NCBI GenBank assembly: GCA_002914845.1 | Contig: JXTC01000115.1 | Span: forward strand, 319,802 to 383,801 | DNA length: 64,000 nucleotides | Source of the DNA: Trema orientale | Taxonomy: Eukaryota > Streptophyta > Magnoliopsida > Rosales > Cannabaceae | Direction of reading: 5' to 3' | Shown: in pieces, positions 56,570-64,000 of the stretch | How the letters are laid out: every line of letters starts with the position of its first letter | How positions within the stretch are numbered: the stretch's first letter is position 1 | Position numbers and translations under genes: made by a program | Notes under the pieces: generated by a model | Told to the model about the DNA's origin: nothing | The model's input: the letters and a program-made list of their open reading frames with translations, nothing else | Database searches by the model: none

Positions 56570-58223
56570 AGTCATCAAATTTTGAGGTACCAAAAATTGG
56601 GCATCCGTTATTGCAAACGAGGGTCCATTCGTTATTGCAATTGGGCTTTAAAAGTAATTAGGAAGGTGTTATTGTCTTTTTCGAGGAGGATCCATTTAAA
56701 TATGAGTAATGCTAGGTATATCAAAAATTTATATCAAAAGTTTACATCACATGATGTGATATTTATTTCAACCACTAAAATAGTATGGTCCACTTTAAAT
56801 AAGATAATAAGATAATAGTTAAAATGGATGACACATCATGAGCGTAAGTTTTTGACGTAAAATTTTAGTTGAAATGGATGACACATGGCGTAAGTTTTTG
56901 GCGTAAAATTTTGGTGTAATTAGTATTATTGTTTAAATATTATGATTTACAACAGTACCTCCTGAGCTGCTCTGGTACGGACAAGACCAGAGGAAAATCT
57001 CCAACCCCCATTCTCTCTATAGCAACCGGTGTGTGTCACGCTCCATTGAGATAGCTAAAAGTTTTTTTTTTTTTTTTTATTTTTTGAAATGGAGATAGCT
57101 AAAAGTTTTTAGCACAAGCAAACTTATTAAAAGAGTTGCAATTGTTTTGAATTTTTGTTTTTGTCGATTTTAGAAGTGAGAATAAATGATAAAAAGATTT
57201 TCTCAACTAACATGCTTTGAATATCTTCATATACCAATTTAATTTTTTATCCAAAAGGAAAGGAAAAAAGGAAACAAAATTTAAGAAGTGCGACTTTTTA
57301 TTCACTAAATCTTAATGAAATTGCATCTAACAGGATTTAAATTCTACGTTTTTCAAATTTCGTATGTTTGAGTGTTAATTCATTCTTTTTTTCATACTAA
57401 AACAAGAGTAAAATTCTACATATGATTGTGTGAAAAACGATCCAAGACACGTAAACTTGAGTGATTAATTAGGCACATAATTTGCTTCAAATAAGTTTGG
57501 AATTCAATTCGATTTTTTACGAGGATAAATCCAACAATGTGCTAGTGTTTCCTCTGCTCTCGAAATTTATAAGATAAGAATGAGAATTAAAAAAATTTAG
57601 TAATAAAAACTTAATTAATTATAAGAGAAGCGGAGTTCCACGACTCGGTTAGAGCGTGGCCCTTGGCAAAAAGAGAGAGCTAAGGCAATAGGGACATTGA
57701 CAGACACATACATGGGGGGTGGGGACTGTCTGCCGGCCAGCCTGCACAAACTACTACTTTTGTTGGCCTCTCTTTCTTATTTATTATTTAATTCCACTAT
57801 TAATTTTTAAAATAAATTATTACCCAAAAACAATATATATAACACCATAAATACTACACTATACCAAAAAAAATTAGAAAAATCTTACAACACATGGTTG
57901 CTTCGGGTTCCCGCCTAAAATGAAAAGAAGAGAGATTGAGTGACCCAAATCAACCGTCACTTTCAAAAATTAGAAGAAAAAAAAAAAAGGAGACTAAGAC
58001 AGGCAGTAGAATTGTTAATAATTGGCATCTTTTTCATTTTTTGTCTTAGTTGGCTGTGTGCAGGCAGTGCAGTGGGTATCCTCGTTCGAAATTTGAACTC
58101 AACGGTCAGATTTGGCTTGGCTTTGCATTCAGCCATTTCCCCCCACTAGAATCCGAATTCCCAAACTCCTCTCTGCAACTGCCTCTTTTTGGTTACCTTC
58201 CTCGGCTTGGTCTTTCCCGCGCA
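56570..58223. other. Intergenic, no gene supported
   Basis: Mostly AT-rich; a slightly GC-richer patch at 57640-57760 and another at 58030-58230 have no recognisable frame. Confidence 0.4.
57067..57091 (-). mobile_element. 25-bp T-rich insert with 19-bp direct repeats
   Basis: GAGATAGCTAAAAGTTTTT occurs at 57048-57066 and 57092-57110. The insert is T13-A-T6 followed by GAAATG. Like the inserts at 15614 and 20339, this is a target-site-like duplication around little more than a poly(A) tail. Confidence 0.6.
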
Positions 58224-58769
58224 ATCAAATAATATTCCAATTTTTCTTTTTGAAAAAAATAAAATATAAGTTCAAGTGTGACGATGATTGCATCATAACC
58301 AATTAGTCATTTATCTAAGCGAGTCTCATCTTAAAAACAGAAATAAGTGGCTGTGATTAATCAAACATATTGAACAAATCAATGTGCTGAAAGAATGTGT
58401 AGTTACCATCAAATAATATTCCAATTTTTCTTTTTGAAAAAAATAAAATATAAGTTCAATTGTGTTGGATGATTTTATCATAATCATCTATCCAAACGAG
58501 ACTCATAGAAATAGAAATAAGCGACTGTGATTGATCAGATACATTGACCAAATCAATATGCTGAAAGAATGTGTGGTTACTATCAAATGGTATTCCAATT
58601 TTTCTTTTTGAAAAAAATAAAATATAAGTTCAAGTGTGTGATGACTTATGACGATTGCATTATAACCATCTATCCAAACGAAACTCATCGTAGAAATAGA
58701 AATAAGTGATATTTATGATTAATGAGACGTACTGACCAAATCAATATGCTTAAAGAATGTGTCGTTACT
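58224..58769. repeat. Three tandem units of about 180 bp
   Basis: Units begin at 58224, 58408 and 58582 with ATCAAAT followed by ATTCCAATTTTTCTTTTTGA, and each ends near AAAGAATGTGTNGTTAC. Units are 184, 174 and 188 bp and differ by substitutions and small indels. No coding. Satellite-like length, but only three copies. Confidence 0.88.
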
Positions 58770-59797
58770 ATCGAATTAGCATCGCAACTATCAAGTATTA
58801 TGGCCATAAACTCACATGTCTGAGTTTACACTAGAAATTTATAAAAATACTACTAAACGATATAGTTGTTGACTTGTTGTGGGAGAATGCTCGATTGGTC
58901 TCGGGTCTCGTAGTCAAGAATATTTGTGTTCGAGTCATCCATTAACACGTGGGATTTGCATTTATATTTCACCTATAATTAAATACAGCTAACTCTTCTA
59001 TACTAAAAAAGAAAACAGAAAAGCTAATATTTTGGGTGAAAGTTGAGCACCCAAAATGTTCACATGCCATCAAATTGTTTTACTCTTTTTTATTTCTTGA
59101 ACTAAGTGAATACAATTTGTGAAACCAATAACGTGAAACTACAGGAATGACATCTTAGTTTTAATTTGCTAATACACATTAAAAACACATTTTGGTTTGA
59201 ATGGAGTCAATACCTTGCTAGGTGTAACTAGTCTTACTGGTATCATGTATAAATTAGTCAGATTAACCACTAATTAGTATATTATATATTTGTTTAAAGT
59301 ACTATCCGAGATTAAAAATGTTGTGTTTTGAACAGGACGAAATGGGTTGGTTGGATCCACATTGAGTCAACTAGTGTTTGGCAACCAACTCCCACGATTT
59401 TCTGGTGTTTTGTCCATATTGTTTGACAATGGTAAAGCTCCACATTCTTTCTTTTTTCTAAGTACTTATTTGTCAAACTAAATTCCTCGTAGGCTAGCAT
59501 TTTTCTTTTTTAAATGCGGGCTTATTAGTCGTTGTTATTATCTGATGATTGAATCGTCAAACTGATTTCTTCTTTATTTTTTTTTAATTAATCACACTCT
59601 AGCAACATCGATAATTATTGTGTTGTGGTGGGCTTGTAAATTATGTTTAGAAAGTTCTGATAGTCTTTTTTGCCTCGTGTACTAGTGTCTATATATGTAT
59701 AGAGATCACCTAAAGAAATAGAGAATCATACAGGCACCAGTTCGGTAGGTAATGTTTTTTTCATCTAATGTTTTTTGCCCAATTAAAATTCACCACT
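58770..59797. other. Intergenic, nothing recognised
   Basis: AT-rich DNA with frames up to 62 codons and no motif. Confidence 0.4.
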
Positions 59798-60832
59798 TAC
59801 GTTTTTTCATGATACAAAAATTCTCTAAAGTCGAAACAATTTATTAAAATTATCTCTGAACTCAATTTTTTTGGAGTAAAACCCTCTAAGTCCCCTAATA
59901 TTAGTTTTGTTAGAAAAGAAAAATATTTCTGTTAGTTTTTGTTTTTTTATTAACCTTAAATCTCCATTTTTTTTATTTATGATTTTTAGGTTCTCATTTT
60001 TAGATTTTTGGTTCACACTATAATCTTTTCCATCTAATATTGCGGGTTAATTAACACTTGCCCAAAATATGCTCATCTAATTAGAGGTAAAATTGAAAAC
60101 AAAGAGAAATTATTGCTTTTTTTTAAAGAAGAGTTTGGGTTATCATTTTCGTTCAAGACGGAGGAAAGAAATTGAAAAATTTCATATGATTCCAATATGG
60201 ATCTACTTTGATCCAAGTATTCATATATCTAGAAGAGATGTATATAAATATATTGTCAATTTTATATTTTATTATTACAATATTATGGGACATATATTGC
60301 CAGTTTTATGGGATATATATTGCTAAAATTTTATATCGATCGTTCCAATATGGATCTAATTTGATCCAAATTTTCATATACCTCTAATCTAGATATATGA
60401 ATACTTGGACCAAAGTAGATCCATATTGGAACTATATAAAATTTTCTAATTTCTTACATCTGTCTTGAAAGAAAATGATAGTCCAATTCTTTTTTTTTTT
60501 AAATAATAATTTCTATTTGTTTCCAATTTTACTATGGTTGAGATGAGTACATTTTGGGCAAACACTAACTAATGATAGTTTTAGGCATAAAAGATTAAAA
60601 AGGATTAACGTAAACTAAAAGTATAAGAATGAGGTCTTAAAAACCACAAATAAAAGAATGAGGACTTAACCGTTAAGTAGAACTAATAGAAACAACACTT
60701 TTTTTTTTTTTTTTCTCTAACAGAACTAATATTAGGGGGCTTCAAGAAGTTTTGCTCCAAAAAATGAGTTCAGAATTAATTTTACTAATTTGTTCCGAGT
60801 TCAGTGAATATTTGTATTAAAAAATCTTAGAT
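59798..60832. mobile_element. Large foldback (inverted-repeat) element, about 1.0 kb
   Basis: The left arm (about 59798-60240) and right arm (about 60390-60832) are inverted copies. Pairs include CCAATATGGATCTACTTTGA with its inverse near 60405-60431, and GCCCAAAATATGCTCATCT with the inverse of GATGAGTACATTTTGGGC near 60541-60561. CCCTCTAAGTCCCCTAATAT pairs with the inverse of ATATTAGGGGGCTTC near 60729. A further inner palindrome lies at 60337-60431. No coding frame and no clear target duplication. Confidence 0.7.
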
Positions 60833-63360
60833 AATATGTATTTATCTTATTCTTTTTTTTCCAACTACTCGAATTATAGTAGCTCTTAGATAATGATCTA
60901 ATGACTTCAAAAAAAAAAAAAAAAACATATAAACAAGTTAAAAAAAAAGCTACTAGATTATGGCCCTATAAATATATATACATATGCAAAAATTAGATTG
61001 AAAGCTGAAAATTGATTGATTTCTCTAGTAAAAAAAATCCCTATTATACTCGTTTCTATATATATAACATGAGACAATGGTGTATTAATTTAGGGAAGTA
61101 ATTAGCAATTACCCTCTCTAGTTCGTCCTTTTTAAATCTATTCTATTTTCCTGTTCTTGACAAAAAAAAAAGAAGGAAAATAAGGGTATATATACTCCCT
61201 AAGAAAAAAGTTCCTTTTTTTTATTTTTTTATTTTTTTGAGAAGAAGAAACAAGACCCTTAAAACACAAGTATTAAAATACAAAATTTGACAGACAGCAA
61301 CCATCATTTGTGAGAATAAATGAGTTCGAGTACCTCGTAGTGCAAGTGCATGGACAGTGGGCACAAATATAGATTTGTTTCTTATCGTTTTAAGAAAGTG
61401 GGGTTTATATATTTCATGAGAGAAAGAGGGTAGCGTCCTTCATAATTTGCAATTCGAAGAAGAAGGTGTAGTGTACAACTTTGCTCTCATGATGATGAGG
61501 CTCATGGGGGTTGTCCTCTATCTATGATTAACGGCACCTACCTCAGAAGGGGGGTGAGTAAATGTCAAGCCACATTCGTTTAGTATATCTTATCTGTAAG
61601 GAACAAGGGACAACTTTTACTAGATTGGATCACGACGTGGGACTAGTATAAAAAGAACACATTAAATGCATTAGTAACTAACTCTAATGTGTGTGATAAA
61701 TAGTGCAAAATACTTTGATGTAACAATATTTCGATCTACATATAAATAACAAACAAACAAATTAATTAACAATGTAACATATAACAAACCTTAGAATATC
61801 AGCCATGCAACATAATAATCCATGCAATACAATAAGTTAACTTGTTAAAACTTTGTGTTCTACATCATCTTTTAGTATGTCAGTCTTCTACATACTCATA
61901 CTTAAAAATGGTAGTAACCGGTGGGACTCATCTTTGAGATTCAACTATAATTCTAATTAGATGATACGTTTATTTCTTTTATTTCTAATTAGATCACCAT
62001 CTTCTCTTGATTCCCCATTAATCACTAATTTTAACTAAGAAAGACATCAATTGAGTCCAACAACAATTAACTAAGAAAAGCCAGTTTGACAAAGAAAAAT
62101 CAGGCAATGTGGTAGGTGCTCGTGTTCTTCAACTAAAAAATGTTGAGTTTGAATCTCTTAGTTTCATAACCTTGTCTTCTTTGTCTATACTCGAAAATTT
62201 TCTTTGAGAAAAAAAAAAAAAAGGAAAAAAAGCCTAAGAAGATACAGTAGGCAATACAACCCCACACAACAAATTCCTTTTCGCAGGTAATTCTGTCTAT
62301 ATTTCCTAGGTTTCCTATTTGTTTTCACAGAAAGTAAACCCCATCCCCATCGCCATCCCCACGACCTGTGTACTCCACATTCCACAAACTGTTTCATTCC
62401 CATCATAGTACGGCATCGTTTTTAAACAGTGACACCTGGTCCATGATGCTGTTCCTTTTAGATTTTCTTTACCTTTTTTTTTTTATAATTTAGATTTTCT
62501 TTACCTAATCTCAAAATTTGTAGAAGAGGGGTATGTTTGGACCCACTTTATCACATGCAAGAGATGCCATATTAGATTGGACTGGATTCAGACCATTTTA
62601 ATAAAAGATTATAGTATTAAAATTGGCAAATTAGAAATTGTACAACAAGGTATCTCCACATGAGCGTAGTGGAGGTTTTTCACATGGGCCAACATCTAAA
62701 ATACAAAAGCTGTGGTCAATAGTCAAACATCTCGGCAATCGTGCACGTGTGGGCTGATCCTTGCTGCTTGGTGCGGCTACACAGCTTTCTAAAAAGCCTA
62801 GTGTGGGTGTGGACTCTGTGAACTGTGGATCCATATGGGTGTGACTGGATGCTACATTTTTTCCCCGTTCTTCTTTTGGTGCATGCTAATACTTTTTTTT
62901 TTTTATTTCTGAAAGCGCATGCTATACTATTTTATTCAATGAGAAGTTATCAAAATCCAATTAATGAGAGTATTTGAATGTGTGTAGAGAAATATTTTCT
63001 CTAAACAAAGTTCTGAATTTGTCTAAATGGAAATTTCTTAGTTGTGCTACGATTTTTTGTTTTTGCTTTTTCCTCTTAGACATAAAAAAGCTGTCTAATA
63101 CATTTCAAAGAAAAGAGAAGATTTTAAAATGTGAAAATATTGTATTAGGTTGTAGGCACCTCTTCTGGGTTCCAATAGTAGCGACTAGCGATAAACGAGT
63201 TAGATTTAGCCCCCAAAAAAATAGCCTGACTTATGAATATTCTCATAGTCCATTAATTTTACTTATTATTGGTAAATGTCAAATAAATATAAATTGGCTT
63301 TTCATGGTTGCGTTAATCGTTCTCAATTGAAAAATGAGAGCTAGGTTCCACAGCCCTCCA
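60833..63360. other. Intergenic, no gene supported
   Basis: Long AT-rich stretch with A/T runs. Frames at 62185-62406 (73 codons), 62631-62834 and 62974-63330 (118 codons) are not like any family I know and have no promoter or splice context. Confidence 0.4.
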
Positions 63361-63952
63361 CTAGGGATAACAATATAATGCACAGTTAAAGGTATCCGTG
63401 ATTATCCGAACACAGAGGTGATTATCCGAACACAGAGGAGAAAAATCGCTCAAGCGGAGAAAATAAACGGAGCGGGGAATAATCGCACGGTTAATATGCG
63501 GATATGGTGCGAGGACGGTATTAACATAATCCGCACGGTACCCGTCCTGATATATATATATTCACATAGAAAAATTATTATATATATAGATTTGTATTTA
63601 ATTTTACACTATTTATATTCTTATATCTTTGGAAAAATAATGAATTTAGAGAGTTATATGTACTTATATATTTAAATATTAGAGTTTGAAAATTATGAGG
63701 ATATTATTGTGTTTAATATTTTGTTGATTATGAAAAAGATTTAGTATTTTCATCTTAATCTTTTTAGTATTTTATTATTATTAATGGATAATGGATAACC
63801 ACGATTTTCTCTGTTATCCGTTGGTTAATACCTACACTATCCCCGCATCTAAAAGCATAATTAATGAGACGAATATAGTATTGTGATTGACTTTCGGGAA
63901 TAAAGATAGTAATTGAAAAATTGTCTCTGATCCGCCCCATTGTCATTCCTAC
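63361..63952. mobile_element. Non-autonomous repeat with GGGATGACAATGGGGCGG-type ends
   Basis: The left CTAGGGATAACAAT pairs with the inverse of ATTGTCATTCCTA on the right. The right end contains TCCGCCCCATTGTCATTCC, a phrase widespread in plant genomes at the ends of small repeats. Inside, CGGATATGG, CGCACGGTACCCGTCC and GTTATCCG motifs are typical of the same repeat. A 21-bp unit, GTGATTATCCGAACACAGAG, is duplicated at 63399-63437. Target duplication not clear. Confidence 0.45.
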
Positions 63953-64000
63953 TCTTCATTTAGGTAGGACATATCCACTGTAATATTAATACTGTAGGCT

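Noticed and set aside
62974-63330. 118-codon frame
   Set aside because: Begins without promoter context and encodes Lys/Leu/Phe-rich sequence typical of AT-rich non-coding DNA.
1-64000. CRISPR array, bacterial operons, riboswitches, rRNA or tRNA genes
   Set aside because: The sequence is plant nuclear DNA; the only short tandem repeats have no spacer structure, and no rRNA or tRNA sequence was recognised by eye (a tRNA scan could not be run).

Overview
This is a 64 kb stretch of nuclear DNA from a dicotyledonous plant, probably a woody rosid. The evidence is GT-AG introns, AT-rich intergenic DNA, plant-only gene families (two family-1 UDP-glycosyltransferases, a class-I cytosolic small heat-shock protein, a plant-specific unknown protein) and a dense load of plant transposons. 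The species cannot be named from the sequence. All comparisons were made by eye; no alignment or database search was run.

Four intact host genes are visible. (1) At 1785-3959 (+) is a two-exon UGT of the 7-deoxyloganetic-acid glucosyltransferase-like (UGT709/UGT85) type. (2) At 10003-11696 (-) is a two-exon UGT76-type glucosyltransferase. (3) At 28124-28612 (+) is an intronless class-I HSP20 with a perfect heat-shock element and a TATA box. (4) At 36991-38692 (-) is a five-exon, 422-residue plant protein of unknown function. A second UGT76 exon 2 at 15540-20194 (-) is a dead tandem duplicate. It is split by a 3.5 kb PIF/Harbinger transposon, carries a foldback MITE, and has two tiny poly(A)/poly(T) insertions with target duplications in or beside it.

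The rest is mostly mobile DNA, much of it with readable ends. There are two CACTA elements (7066-8843, TSD TTT; 44280-46342, TSD CCT) and one two-gene Harbinger element (15738-19263, TSD TTA) with a damaged Myb-like gene. A truncated Ty1/copia element (about 21332-25447) is itself interrupted by a 1.48 kb solo LTR (TSD AGTCT), and a 371 bp solo LTR lies at 42580-42950 (TSD CAATA). Three long LTR-like repeats occur at about 4.9, 43.2 and 48.9 kb. Mutator-like MITEs with 9-bp TSDs lie at 30471, 32540, 54565 and 56389. A 594 bp retroposed sequence with a 17-bp TSD lies at 25924.

From 53951 to 56352 a segment of about 1.1 kb is repeated head to tail with a single N exactly at the junction. One copy has a 172 bp MITE that the other lacks. 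This is either a recent tandem duplication or two haplotypes joined by the assembler.

The genes do not form an obvious operon-like system. The two UGTs belong to different subfamilies, in opposite orientation about 6 kb apart. I found no convincing undescribed system. The strongest leads are the Harbinger element inside the UGT pseudogene, the 9-bp-TSD MITE family with its paralogous empty site, and the possible assembly duplication.
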